Below are positions 45,579-53,911 of a DNA stretch of 64,000 nucleotides, in pieces. This DNA comes from Chloroflexota bacterium. Lineage in GTDB: Bacteria; Chloroflexota; Dehalococcoidia; Bin125. The stretch spans positions 99,908-163,907 of the forward strand of contig JAPOXK010000011.1 in the NCBI GenBank assembly GCA_026707145.1, in the 5' to 3' direction. Numbering within the stretch: the stretch's first letter is position 1; each line of letters begins with the position of its first letter. A program made the translations under genes and the position numbers. The notes under the pieces are model-generated. The model searched no databases. It worked only from the letters and a program-made list of their open reading frames with translations, and was not told the DNA's origin.

Positions 45579-46637
45579 CTAGGCATCTGGGGGCGGCGGT
45601 AGCACGGGCGCTGCGGATGGGGCAGTGATGGCGGCGTACTCTGCCGCGACCCACGCCCGCAGCGCGGCCCACCCTTCTTCCATCGTCATGTCCGCGGCGG
45701 CAAGCTCGGCCATCAAGGCTGCATTGAACGTCTCATGCTCGTATCGCATGAGCCGCCGATGCACATCCTCTCCCAGCGTCTCGGCCAGCCAGTAGAGAAT
45801 CAGGTGCCCGCCGAAGTAGACATCCGTCGTGGTGATGGTCGCAAGGCTCGTCTCGGCCAATGTCTCGGTGCGCTGCAGCATCACCTGATCGGGGACCTCC
45901 TCGACCACGTAGCGGATGAGCCGCTCGTAGCCGACCGTGCGGTAAAAGTCGGTCGTGTGAGCTCCGCCCTCGAACTCGGCCAGCCCCTCGGTTACCCACA
46001 GCGGCAGATAGTCCCAGGGACGGCGTTGCTCCGTCTCTCCCACTCTGATCGTGTGCTGCACGGCATGGGTGTATTCGTGCATCAAGTTCTTAGCGTGGAA
46101 GTGGCCGGCGGGAGCCTGCAGCATGCCCCAGCGGTCGGCCGTGCTCCAGTTGGGTGCCGAGGGGGTGACGTAGGGGATGAAGGCATAACGCACCGGATCG
46201 GCAATCGCGCCGTACAGGGCATCGGCCTCTGGAGAGCCCCAGCCGTGCATGAACCGCGTGATGCCGGTGTCGGCGTTGCCGTCGGGCCGCGGCAGGAGCA
46301 TCACGTTGACGTGCATCCGGGCGCCGTCGGCGCCGCCCTGGTAGGCGTCCGAGGGGTCGTTAGGGGTCGCGTCGCGGACGGTGCGGAGTTCGGTGATGCC
46401 GTACTTCCAGGCCAGCCGCCAGTGGGCGTAGTTCACCCAACTCGCCACCCAGGAGACATCGTCCGCGTAGGCGGCCGTGTAGCAGATCGAGAAGTGCTCG
46501 TAGGGCGCCTCCTGCCACGCGATTGCCGGATCGTAATCGTCGCAGCGATGCTGCGGTTGTGGGTCGGCTGCGTGCGCGCTGCCAGTGGCGGCGAGAACAA
46601 GCATGGCGAGGAACACGGGAATGAGGACGCGGGGCAT
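45579..46637 (-). CDS. Secreted HExxH metallopeptidase-like protein (peptidase MA type)
   Basis: ATG 46637 has GGGGGAGG 5 bp upstream and begins a clean signal peptide, MPRVLIPVFLAMLVLAATGSAHA. This gives 352 residues, not 406. The zinc motif is LMHEYTHAVQHT, and a downstream Glu sits in LPLWVTEGLAEFEGG, as in gluzincin-type peptidases. It is probably an exported zinc peptidase; the substrate is unknown. A Pro-rich tail ends the protein. It is monocistronic, at the left side of the accessory segment that interrupts the CoA-transferase block. Confidence 0.82.
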   Translation of the reverse strand: MPRVLIPVFLAMLVLAATGSAHAADPQPQHRCDDYDPAIAWQEAPYEHFSICYTAAYADDVSWVASWVNYAHWRLAWKYGITELRTVRDATPNDPSDAYQGGADGARMHVNVMLLPRPDGNADTGITRFMHGWGSPEADALYGAIADPVRYAFIPYVTPSAPNWSTADRWGMLQAPAGHFHAKNLMHEYTHAVQHTIRVGETEQRRPWDYLPLWVTEGLAEFEGGAHTTDFYRTVGYERLIRYVVEEVPDQVMLQRTETLAETSLATITTTDVYFGGHLILYWLAETLGEDVHRRLMRYEHETFNAALMAELAAADMTMEEGWAALRAWVAAEYAAITAPSAAPVLPPPPDA

Positions 46638-47053
46638 AGGTGCCTCCCCCGTAGCGACGACGGGCCACTTGCGACGGTAGCCGTGTACGTGAACCAGCGA
46701 GGGAGGCGTGGAGAGCCCCCGTCGCCATTTCCTGGCGTCACGTACCGGTACCGTCGCGGGAGAGATGCTAGCACGGCCGCAGTCGGCGCTATAAAGCAAA
46801 CGAGCGAGGCCGCCGTGGGAGCAGCTCTGCTATCGGGAATCCCTCATACCAGACGAACCTCAGAAGTCCGCCTCCGAGCCGGAGCCTGCTCTGCCACTTC
46901 CACCCTTGGAGACGCGTAATTGCGTCGAGGGAGAAGCGACCAGCCCGCTAGCGAGCCCTAGCATTTCCGCGTCCCGGACCCGTGTTTCCTGGCTTTTGGC
47001 GAATGTCAACAGTCCCTAGGGACTGTTGACAATTAGATCGCGCCGCAGGGCCC
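46638..47053. other. 416 bp intergenic stretch holding a perfect palindrome
   Basis: No gene could be supported here. It contains the upstream region of the peptidase gene, with AT-richer CTATAAAGC around 46790, and the 28 bp palindrome described separately. Otherwise nothing was recognised. Base composition is somewhat lower in GC than in the flanking metabolic genes, consistent with an accessory segment. Confidence 0.5.
47004..47031. repeat. 28 bp perfect palindrome
   Basis: TGTCAACAGTCCCT followed directly by AGGGACTGTTGACA forms a perfect two-fold palindrome with no spacer. It lies 23 bp beyond the stop codon of the minus-strand gene at 47054. There is no U-tract on either side. It could be an operator, a site for a dimeric recombinase, or a hairpin ending transcription of the neighbouring gene. 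Confidence 0.7.
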
Positions 47054-47557
47054 CTACCCCCTCAACGGGCTTCCAAGGATGCAGGCCGGCGGAGGCCACT
47101 CTTCGGCCGGAATTACTGGATCTCGATATTCGGGGCGCCAGTCCCCATGAGTGAACTTGGCTTTTGTTTGTTCCCACATCGCGCAATCCCAGAGATCAGA
47201 GCCAATCTCAAGCTCGCGGTGCCAAGTGACCACCCGCCCAGAGGGCAGGCGGTAATCTGTTTCTTGGATGACCAGGTTGTCGCCTCTGTCGGAACCCAAA
47301 AGACGTATGTCCACTACCATCCAATCAGAAGCGACCTGGAGTGGCGGTGAGGCCGCACGAGCCGTAATCCCGACAGCTTCACTCCCCAGATAGGGTCTGT
47401 CTGGGATGAGCTGCGCGAACCCCGCGAGCACCCCAGCAATGATTGCGCCGAGAACTGCCGTCCGGCCGAGCGCCGCCAGGGTGTCCGAGCCGCGGATAGG
47501 TGCCCCCTCGCAGCAGAAGTGAGACGTTCTGCGACGACCGTTCCACAGTGACGCCAC
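47054..47557 (-). CDS. Hypothetical single-span membrane protein
   Basis: A 167-residue ORF. An N-terminal basic and Cys-containing stretch is followed by one hydrophobic segment (TAVLGAIIAGVLAGFAQLI). A soluble domain then includes DWMVVDIRLLGSDRGDNLVIQ and TDYRLPSGRVVTWHRELEIG. I do not recognise the family. The ORF is plausible because of its membrane segment and balanced composition, but the start is uncertain; a shorter start just before the hydrophobic helix is possible. It lies beside an IS element in an accessory region. Confidence 0.5.
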   Translation of the reverse strand: MASLWNGRRRTSHFCCEGAPIRGSDTLAALGRTAVLGAIIAGVLAGFAQLIPDRPYLGSEAVGITARAASPPLQVASDWMVVDIRLLGSDRGDNLVIQETDYRLPSGRVVTWHRELEIGSDLWDCAMWEQTKAKFTHGDWRPEYRDPVIPAEEWPPPACILGSPLRG

Positions 47558-47747
47558 AAGGGAGCATGGCGCTCACTTCCAGATCACTGCGGGTCGTCGC
47601 ACGTTCCACCCTACGCCGCGGGCAGGGATAAGCAATTGACAAGATAGTGCGATCATCCACTAGGATGATCCTTGCGTTGTAGCTGGTTGAAGGCTCTGCC
47701 TTAAAGGGAAACGCCCCGCAGCAACGGGACGCTTCCTAAATGAACCG

Positions 47748-47781
47748 GGCAACGCGGAGTCTCTGGTGTTCACGCGTTGCC
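47748..47781. repeat. 9 bp inverted repeat at left side of the IS element
   Basis: GGCAACGCG and CGCGTTGCC are perfect complements separated by 16 bp, upstream of the transposase. They may mark or lie near the left end of the element. No matching terminal repeat was found by eye at the right side, so the element boundaries stay undefined. Confidence 0.4.
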
Positions 47782-47797
47782 GTTCGCCGCCAGTGTA

Positions 47798-47832
47798 CCT
47801 CCTTGGATCTCACCGCTTCAATTCCAAGGAGG
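47798..47832 (+). promoter_or_regulatory. Hairpin sequestering the transposase Shine-Dalgarno
   Basis: CCTCCTTGGA (47798-47807) pairs perfectly with TCCAAGGAGG (47823-47832) over a 15 nt loop. The right arm contains the AAGGAGG ribosome site of the transposase, which starts 6 bp further on. Transcripts entering from outside the element would form this 10 bp stem and block translation. Some IS elements protect themselves from read-through transcription in this way. Confidence 0.7.
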
Positions 47833-47838
47833 ATTTTC

Positions 47839-48593
47839 ATGCCCCGCTTCTGTCTCTCCGATGCCCAATGGGCCGCCGTTGCGCCCCTCCTCCCCGGTAA
47901 GCCGGGTGACCCCGGTCGCACCGGCGCCGACAACCGCCTCGCCCTGGAAGGGATCCTGTGGATCATGCGCACGGGCGCGCCCTGGCGGGACCTGCCGCCA
48001 TTCTTCGGCAAGTGGAACTCGGTCTATCAGCGCTTCAAGCGCTGGTCCGTCGCCGGCGTCTTTGAACGCATCTTCGCCGCCATCGGCGACGCCGACACGC
48101 AATCAGTGCAGATCGACGGCAGCTACATCAAAGTCCACCAACACGCCAGTGGGCCGAAAAAAGTGCGTGCCCGCCCGGACAAGCGACCGGCCGCAGCCGC
48201 GGCGGGCGCACGACGAAGCTGATGGCCTGTGTGGACGCGAAGCGCCGCCTGGTGCGCTTCGCCCTCATCCCAGGAAACGCCGCCGAGCATCGGACCGTTC
48301 TACCTCTGCTCGACGGCGTGGACGCTACCGAACTCATCGCCGACAAGGCCTACGACGTGAAGGCCCTGCGGTTTGAGCTCGCCAGCCGCGGCATTGTGTC
48401 ACAGATCCCGTCGACGCGAAGCCGCAAGCTGCCGTTCCGCTACGACGCCGAGCGCTACAAGCTGCGGCACGTGGTCGAGAATTGGTTCGCGGATCTCAAA
48501 CAGTTCCGCGGGCTGGCCACGCGCTACTGCAAGCTCGTCGAACGGTTCCGGGCGTTCGTGTGCCTGGCGGCGTGGGTGCTGGCGACGCGCTAA
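47839..48593 (+). CDS. IS5-family (IS427-like) transposase, two frames joined by frameshift
   Basis: OrfA starts at ATG 47839 with AAGGAGG 6 bp upstream, not at 47740: MPRFCLSDAQWAAVAPLLPG, then WIMRTGAPWRDLPPFFGKWN and IDGSYIKVHQ (first catalytic Asp). OrfA's own frame stops at 48222. The other frame reads ATGRSRGGRTTKLMACVDA, then ADKAYDVKALRFEL (second Asp) and RHVVENWFADLKQFRG (Glu). The run of six A at 48157-48162 (CCGAAAAAAGTG) lies where a -1 shift would join them as ASGPKKSACPPGQATGRSRGG, about 251 residues in total. This looks intact and potentially active. Confidence 0.85.
48156..48163 (+). promoter_or_regulatory. Candidate -1 frameshift (slippery A6G) site
   Basis: GAAAAAAG lies at the point where homology moves from the orfA frame to the orfB frame. 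A -1 ribosomal shift or transcriptional slippage on six A residues would produce the full DDE transposase. In the orfA frame the codons are AAA AAA, not the classical A-AAA-AAG phase, so transcript slippage is an equally good mechanism. Confidence 0.6.
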
Positions 48594-48760
48594 GCGCCTG
48601 ACTGTGTACGGCCGACGCTCCTGCCAGGCGAGGTCGCCTGCCTTGGCCGGGAGGCGATTGTCGTCACTCGCGGTGTTGACCGCGTGTGTGGCGCCGGGCG
48701 GGGTGGCTGAGGGGCCTTTCTCTTGGCAGGTTTCCTTGGCATCGGTGGGGCACTCCTTCT

Positions 48761-49003
48761 TCACCCAGACGCGACGACTTGCGTCGCGTGAGTGATCGAA
48801 ACAATCCTATCACCCATTGCGTCACGCAACGGCTTGTCTTCTCCGTCGATCAGTCCATAGATTTTCGTTGCGGTTGATCGGAGTCGAATCCTGCCTCCAT
48901 CTGCAAGCTCGTACTCGCACCAGTCTTCCTTGATGATCTCAAAGGTGAGTTCCACTGCTGGTTTGTTCTGTCCGTCGATGTTGATCGTGACGACTTCGGC
49001 CAT
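48761..49003 (-). CDS. Small hypothetical protein (80 residues)
   Basis: An 80-residue protein with GGAG about 7 bp upstream of ATG. It is beta-rich: MAEVVTINIDGQNKPAVELTF, IIKEDWCEYELADGGRIRLR, then KIYGLIDGEDKPLRDAMGDR. The DWCEYELADGGRIRLR stretch resembles small stand-alone proteins of unknown function that lie beside mobile elements. It has no membrane segment. It lies between the IS5-family element and CoA-transferase 5. Confidence 0.6.
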   Translation of the reverse strand: MAEVVTINIDGQNKPAVELTFEIIKEDWCEYELADGGRIRLRSTATKIYGLIDGEDKPLRDAMGDRIVSITHATQVVASG

Positions 49004-49073
49004 ACTTTCTCCGTTCGGTGCATCTGAATCCGCAGCGGCGGGAGGCTAGCATACCCTTGAACGTCAACACCCC

Positions 49074-50297
49074 CTAGCGAATCACGCCCTCGGCGCGCAG
49101 CGCCGCGATCCGGGCGCCGTCGTAGCCCAGCCGCTCGCGCAGCACGGCGTCCGTGTGCTGGCCCAGCTCCGGCGCCGGGCGGTAGTAGGCCGCCGGTGTC
49201 TTCGTCAGCAGCGTGGGGTGCGTGAGCATCTTCACCGGCCCGTGGCGCGGGTGCTCCACGTCCTGGAGGTAGGCGTTCGCCTGGACCGCCGGGTCCTGCG
49301 GCAGGTCCCGGATCCTCTGCACCCGGTCGAAGACCAGCGCCCGCTGCGATCCCAGCCGCTCCTCCCAGTAGGCCCGCGGCTCCTCCGCGAAGCGCCGGTC
49401 GAGCGCCTGCACCAGCGCCCGGGCGTTGGCGATGCGCGCCTCGCCCGTGTTGAAGCGCTCGTCCGCGTGCATCCATGCCAGCCCCATCGCCTCGCAGAAC
49501 GGATCCCAGTCGCGCTCGTGGTCGACGATCCCCAGGATGATCCACTCCCCGTCGCCGCAGCGGTAATGGCTGAACAGCGGGTTGCGGGTGTTCTCGCGAT
49601 CGAAGCGCGGCCACTCGTCCAGCCCGCGCACCAGCAGCGTCTCCACGGCCCAGCGCTCCAGCCAGGCCAGCGCCATGAGCTGCGACACGTCCAGCCGCTG
49701 CCCCGTTCCGCCCCGCGCCCGTGCCGTGATCGCCGCCACCATGCCGTAGGCCACCATGCTGGCGCCCATCGTGTCGCCCAGGCCGAGGTTGTTCCAGTTG
49801 GGCGGGCTGCCCGGCGCCCCCGCCATCCACATCAGGCCCGACCGCGCCGCCGCCGCCGCGTCCGGCCCCGGCGCCGCGGCCTCTGCTCCTTCCGGCCCCA
49901 TGGCGCTGAGGCCGCAGTAGATCAGCCCCGGATTCTCGTTCGCCAGCGACTCGTAGCTCAGTCCGCGCGCCACCAGCGCTCCCGGCCCGAACCCTTCGAT
50001 GAATCCGTCCGCCGTGCTCAGCAGCTCCCGCAGCAGGCCGCGGCCGGCCGCGCTCTCCAGGTCGATCGCGATCCCGCGCTTGTTGCGGTTCATCACCTCG
50101 AAGATCGAGTTGCTTGCGTCGCCGAGCGACACGTCGTAGCCGGCGTACTCGCGCAGCGCGCGCGCGGGGTCGCCCGCCAAGCCCTCGACCTTGATCACGT
50201 CCGCGCCCTGGTCGCCCAGCATGGCGGCGGCCATCGGCCCCAGGACGTGGGTCGCCGCCTCGACGATCGTGATCCCCCGCAGCGCGCCCTCGGCCAC
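49074..50297 (-). CDS. CaiB/BaiF CoA-transferase 5
   Basis: A 407-residue transferase with a GTG start and GAGGGGG upstream. It begins AEGALRGITIVEAATHVLGP. MNRNKRGIAIDLESAAGRGL and the catalytic Asp region AAAPGPDAAAAARSGLM are present. The GNDYTGQA-type consensus has become PGPDAAAAARSG, so it is the most diverged member of the block, but the Asp is retained. It lies 37 bp downstream of CoA-transferase 6 in the same orientation. Confidence 0.92.
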   Translation of the reverse strand: MAEGALRGITIVEAATHVLGPMAAAMLGDQGADVIKVEGLAGDPARALREYAGYDVSLGDASNSIFEVMNRNKRGIAIDLESAAGRGLLRELLSTADGFIEGFGPGALVARGLSYESLANENPGLIYCGLSAMGPEGAEAAAPGPDAAAAARSGLMWMAGAPGSPPNWNNLGLGDTMGASMVAYGMVAAITARARGGTGQRLDVSQLMALAWLERWAVETLLVRGLDEWPRFDRENTRNPLFSHYRCGDGEWIILGIVDHERDWDPFCEAMGLAWMHADERFNTGEARIANARALVQALDRRFAEEPRAYWEERLGSQRALVFDRVQRIRDLPQDPAVQANAYLQDVEHPRHGPVKMLTHPTLLTKTPAAYYRPAPELGQHTDAVLRERLGYDGARIAALRAEGVIR

Positions 50298-50334
50298 GAT
50301 TTCCCCCTCGCGTTCCGCTAAGAGCGTTCCGGCC

Positions 50335-51591
50335 CTAGCCGACGACGCCCTCCGCGGTCAGCCCGGCGATCCGCTCGGAGTCGTAGCCCAGCTCCTCGTG
50401 CAGCACTTCCCACGTGTGCTCGCCCAGCTGGGGCGCGTAGCGCCGGACCGTCGCGGGCGTCTTCCCGAACGCGACCGGGTGCAGCAGCTCGGGCATCGGC
50501 CCGTAGCGCGGGTGCACGCCGTCCGTGAAGTAGCCGTTGGCCCGCACCGCCGGATCGTCCGGCAGATCGGCGATCCGGCGCAGCGGATGCGCCGTCACCG
50601 CCCCGCTCTCCGCGAAGCGCCGCTGCCACTCCGCCGCGGGCCGCTCGCCGAAGCGCGCGTCCAGCAGCGCCACCAGGGCCGCCGCGTTCTCGCGCCGGCG
50701 ATCCGCCGTGGCGAAGCGCGGCTCCTCGATCAACGCCTCCAACTCCAGCGCCTCGCACAGGCTCGACCAGTCCGCGTTGGAGTCGGACAGCGCCAGCAGC
50801 AGCCACTCGCCGTCGCTGCAGGCGTAGTGGTTGGCCAGGGGGTTGCTCGCCTCGCTGCGCTCGAACCGCTCCCACTCCCCGTCGCCTTGATACCAGGCGC
50901 TCGCGATCGCCGCGTGCTCAAGCCACATCGAGGCCATCAGGTGCGAGCACTCCACCTTCTGCCCGACCCCGTGCAGCTCCCGCGCCGCCAGTGCGCTCAC
51001 GATCCCGTAGGCCAGCATGTTGCCGCCCATCAGGTCCGCGAACCCCAGCGTGTTCCAGTTGGGCGGGTCGCCCGGCCCTCCAGTCGACCACATCAGTCCC
51101 GACCGCGCCTGCCCGACGGGGTCGAGCGCCGGCCGCTGTCCTTCCGCGCCCTTGAACCCGTAGCCTGAGGTCGAGGCGTAGATGATCCGGGGATTGACCT
51201 TGGCCAGGTCGTCGTAGCCGATGCCGAGCCGGTCGAACACGCCGGGCCGGAAGTTCTCGAGGAACACGTCGGCGTCCCGCACGAGCTCCTTCAGCAGGTC
51301 GCGGCCGCGCTCCTGCTTCAGATCGATCTGGATCGAGCGCTTGTTGCGGTTGAACATCTCGAACACCGAGCTGGCGCCGTCCGGCAGGCCCACGTCCACC
51401 CCCGCCACCAGCGTCAGCCCCCGCGCCGCGTCCGGCAGGTTCGGATTCTCGATCTTGATCACGTCCGCGCCTAGGTCGCCCAACATGTGCCCGGCGATCG
51501 GCCCGAAGGCCCATGTGGTGCACTCGATGACTTTGATCCCCGCCAGCGGGCCCTGGCCGTTGTTGCCTTGATCGCCGTTGCTGCTGCTCAT
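50335..51591 (-). CDS. CaiB/BaiF CoA-transferase 6
   Basis: ATG 51591 has AAAGGA 7 bp upstream and is preferred to 51618, giving 418 residues. A short Ser/Asn/Gly-rich N-terminus precedes LAGIKVIECTTWAFGPIAGHM. It has FNRNKRSIQIDLKQERGRDL and the catalytic Asp region QRPALDPVGQARSG. It is closest to CoA-transferase 4, from which it is separated by the accessory IS/peptidase segment. It is the first gene of a pair with CoA-transferase 5 and is divergent from the SnoaL array. Confidence 0.92.
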   Translation of the reverse strand: MSSSNGDQGNNGQGPLAGIKVIECTTWAFGPIAGHMLGDLGADVIKIENPNLPDAARGLTLVAGVDVGLPDGASSVFEMFNRNKRSIQIDLKQERGRDLLKELVRDADVFLENFRPGVFDRLGIGYDDLAKVNPRIIYASTSGYGFKGAEGQRPALDPVGQARSGLMWSTGGPGDPPNWNTLGFADLMGGNMLAYGIVSALAARELHGVGQKVECSHLMASMWLEHAAIASAWYQGDGEWERFERSEASNPLANHYACSDGEWLLLALSDSNADWSSLCEALELEALIEEPRFATADRRRENAAALVALLDARFGERPAAEWQRRFAESGAVTAHPLRRIADLPDDPAVRANGYFTDGVHPRYGPMPELLHPVAFGKTPATVRRYAPQLGEHTWEVLHEELGYDSERIAGLTAEGVVG

Positions 51592-51772
51592 CGAGAGATC
51601 CTTTACTTGAGCCTGCACGTCCCTGTTCCGCCGTAGCTGCTCAAAGGGCGCGCTGCCTCGGAGTATAGAACCGCCGGCAATCGTCGCCGCGCGCGCCGCG
51701 CGTCCGCTACCCTCCGTGCCGCGAGATGTCGAGGCATCCGCACCGCAACCGGATCAGGAAAGGAGAGCCACC

Positions 51773-52234
51773 ATGCCGACACTCGAGGAACGCGTCAAGC
51801 TATTGGAGGACCTGGAGGCGATCCGCCGCCTCAAGATCGCCTACGCGCGTGCCGTCGACGAGCGCGTCCCCGGCGCTCAGTACGCCGCCCTCTTCACCGA
51901 GGACGCCGAGCTCGACGGCGGCCTCGTCGGCGAGGCCAAGGGCCGCGCGCAGATCACCGAATTCTTCGAGGAGGCCAAGAAGAAGCTTCCCTTCTTCCTC
52001 CACTACATGATGGGCCAGACCATCGACGTCGACGGCGACGACGCCACCGGCCACTGGTACCTCTGGGAGCCCGCCACCGCGGAGAGCGGCGAGCCGATCT
52101 GGATCGCCATCACCTACAACGATCGCTACAAGCGCGTGGACGGCGAGTGGAAGATCGATTACTCCAAGCTGAACTTCCACTTCGCCACCCCGTACGACAA
52201 AGGCTGGGTCCAGCAGCAGTTCATCGAAACCTAG
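51773..52234 (+). CDS. SnoaL-like (NTF2-fold) protein 1 of 7
   Basis: ATG 51773 (GGAGAG upstream) gives 153 residues; the track's 51716 start is too early. The array-wide pattern begins with LEERVKLLEDLEAIRRLKIAYA. It continues with FTEDAELDGG, HYMMGQTIDVDG, TGHWYLWEPAT and FHFATPYDKGWV. The cone-shaped SnoaL/NTF2 fold is used by isomerases, hydratases and hydrolases, and as a binding domain. Here His in LHYM and a following Asp are the likely active pair, by comparison within the array. It is the first gene of the tandem series. Confidence 0.85.
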   Translation: MPTLEERVKLLEDLEAIRRLKIAYARAVDERVPGAQYAALFTEDAELDGGLVGEAKGRAQITEFFEEAKKKLPFFLHYMMGQTIDVDGDDATGHWYLWEPATAESGEPIWIAITYNDRYKRVDGEWKIDYSKLNFHFATPYDKGWVQQQFIET

Positions 52235-52381
52235 CCGCGCCGGCCCAAGCGCCTCTCCGCCCGGCCTCCACCTGGAAGGCTCCGCCTTCTTGTGGGCCGG
52301 CCGCGCCGAGCGCTAGCCTGCCCCGCGCAAGCAGCGTTCAGGCCCCGGCGCGGTCGCCGGCCGGGCGAGGGAGGAACGGCA

Positions 52382-52852
52382 ATGGCATCGTTGGAGGATC
52401 GTGTCCAGCTCCTGGAGGACATTGAGGCGATCCGCCGTCTCAAGATCAAGTACGCCCGGCTCTGCGACACCGGCTACGACGGCACTAAGCTCGCCGCCCT
52501 CTTCACCGAGGACGCCGTCTGGGACGGCGGCAAGGAGTTCGGCGTCCAGAACGGCCGGGGGGCGATCAAGGCGATGTTCGACGACATGTCGAACGACCTC
52601 ACCTTCGCCCTGCACTACATGATCGGACACACGATCGACGTCGACCCGTCCGGTACCTCGGCCAAGGCCCACTGGTACCTGTGGGAGCCCATGACCTATC
52701 AGGGCCGCGCCATCCTCAACGCCATCACCTACGACGACGAGCACAGGAAAGTGGACGGGGAGTGGCTCTTCTCTCGCATGGCTCTCACCTTCCACTTCCT
52801 CACCCCCTACGAGGACGGGTGGGTGAAGACGCGCATGGTCACGGACGGGTAG
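52382..52852 (+). CDS. SnoaL-like (NTF2-fold) protein 2 of 7
   Basis: ATG 52382 with GGGAGGAA upstream, 156 residues. It has LEDRVQLLEDIEAIRRLKIKYA, LFTEDAVWDGGKEFG, LHYMIGHTIDVDPSG, KAHWYLWEPMTY and FHFLTPYEDGWVKT. Compared with copy 1 it has a few extra residues before GRGAIKAMF. It is closest to copies 3 and 4 (shared TEDAVWDGG and HYMIGHTIDVD). It lies 147 bp after copy 1; that gap holds a small GAAGGC-TCC-GCCTTC hairpin at 52275-52289 that might modulate transcription between the copies. Confidence 0.85.
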   Translation: MASLEDRVQLLEDIEAIRRLKIKYARLCDTGYDGTKLAALFTEDAVWDGGKEFGVQNGRGAIKAMFDDMSNDLTFALHYMIGHTIDVDPSGTSAKAHWYLWEPMTYQGRAILNAITYDDEHRKVDGEWLFSRMALTFHFLTPYEDGWVKTRMVTDG

Positions 52853-52896
52853 CGGACCGCTCCACGGTCCGGCGATCCGAGCGGGAGAGGACCGGG

Positions 52897-53361
52897 ATGG
52901 ATCTCGAAGAGCGCGTGCAGCGGCTCGAAGCGATCGAGGCGATCCGGCGCCTCAAGATCGCCTACGCGCGCGTCGCCGACGACGGCTACGACGGCGACCG
53001 CATCTCGGCCTTTTTCACCGAGGACGCCGTTTGGGACGGCGGCGAGTCGTTCGGCGTGCACCGCGGCCGCGCCGCCATCAAGGCGCTGTTCGACGGCATC
53101 CCCGAGCAGATCAGCTTCGCCCTCCACTACATGGTGGGGCATACGATCGACGTCGATCTCGCTGCCGGCTCCGCGACGGGCCACTGGTACCTCTGGGCGC
53201 CGATGACCATCAACAACGCCGCCACGCTCGGCGCCATCACCTACGACGACGAATACCGCAACATCGCGGGCGCCTGGCTGGCGTCGCGCATGCAGGTCAA
53301 CATCCACTTCATCACGCCCTACGAAGATGGCTGGGTGAAGACGCCGATGCTGCCCGGTTAG
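52897..53361 (+). CDS. SnoaL-like (NTF2-fold) protein 3 of 7
   Basis: The true start is ATG 52897 (GGGAGAGG upstream), giving 154 residues; the track ORF from 52681 runs through copy 2. It has LEERVQRLEAIEAIRRLKIAYA, FFTEDAVWDGGESFG, LHYMVGHTIDVDLAAG, TGHWYLWAPMTI and IHFITPYEDGWVKTP. It is very close in sequence to copies 2 and 4. The changes cluster in the loop after WDGG and in the LWAP strand, which may alter the pocket. Confidence 0.85.
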   Translation: MDLEERVQRLEAIEAIRRLKIAYARVADDGYDGDRISAFFTEDAVWDGGESFGVHRGRAAIKALFDGIPEQISFALHYMVGHTIDVDLAAGSATGHWYLWAPMTINNAATLGAITYDDEYRNIAGAWLASRMQVNIHFITPYEDGWVKTPMLPG

Positions 53362-53398
53362 CGCCGACGAAACGGGACGAAACGGGAAAGGACGAACC

Positions 53399-53866
53399 AT
53401 GGCCGACCTGGAAGAACGAGTCCAACGCCTGGAAGCGATCGAAGGCATCCGCCGTCTCAAGATCCGCTACGCGCAGCTCTGTGACGCCAACTACGATCCG
53501 CCGGGGCTCACCGCCCTCTTCACGGAAGACGCCGTCTGGGACGGCGGCGACCTCGGCCGCTACGAGGGGCACGACCAGATCCGCGGCTTCTGGGAGGGCG
53601 CCTCCAAGTCCTTCACCTTCGCCCTGCACTACATGATCGGCCACACCATCGATGTCGACCCGCCCTTCACCTCCGGCACCGGTCACTGGTACATCTGGGA
53701 GCCCGCCACCGTGAACGGCCGCGCCGTGTTCCTCGGCGCCACGTACGACGACGTCTACCAAAAGGTCGGCGGCGAATGGCGCTTCAAGCAGGTCAACGCC
53801 AACCTGCACTTCTTCACCCCCTACGAGGACGGCTGGGTCAAGACCCCCATGATGCCCATGGACTGA
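53399..53866 (+). CDS. SnoaL-like (NTF2-fold) protein 4 of 7
   Basis: A 155-residue copy with GGGAAAGGA before ATG. It has LEERVQRLEAIEGIRRLKIRYA, LFTEDAVWDGGDLGRYEGHD, LHYMIGHTIDVDPPFTSG, TGHWYIWEPATV and LHFFTPYEDGWVKTPM. Its LEERVQRLEAIE start is nearly identical to copy 3, indicating recent duplication of this part. It lies 37 bp after copy 3. Confidence 0.85.
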   Translation: MADLEERVQRLEAIEGIRRLKIRYAQLCDANYDPPGLTALFTEDAVWDGGDLGRYEGHDQIRGFWEGASKSFTFALHYMIGHTIDVDPPFTSGTGHWYIWEPATVNGRAVFLGATYDDVYQKVGGEWRFKQVNANLHFFTPYEDGWVKTPMMPMD

Positions 53867-53911
53867 CCGCTCCGCCGGGCGAGATCCGTCACGAGAAGGG
53901 AAGGGGGCGCC

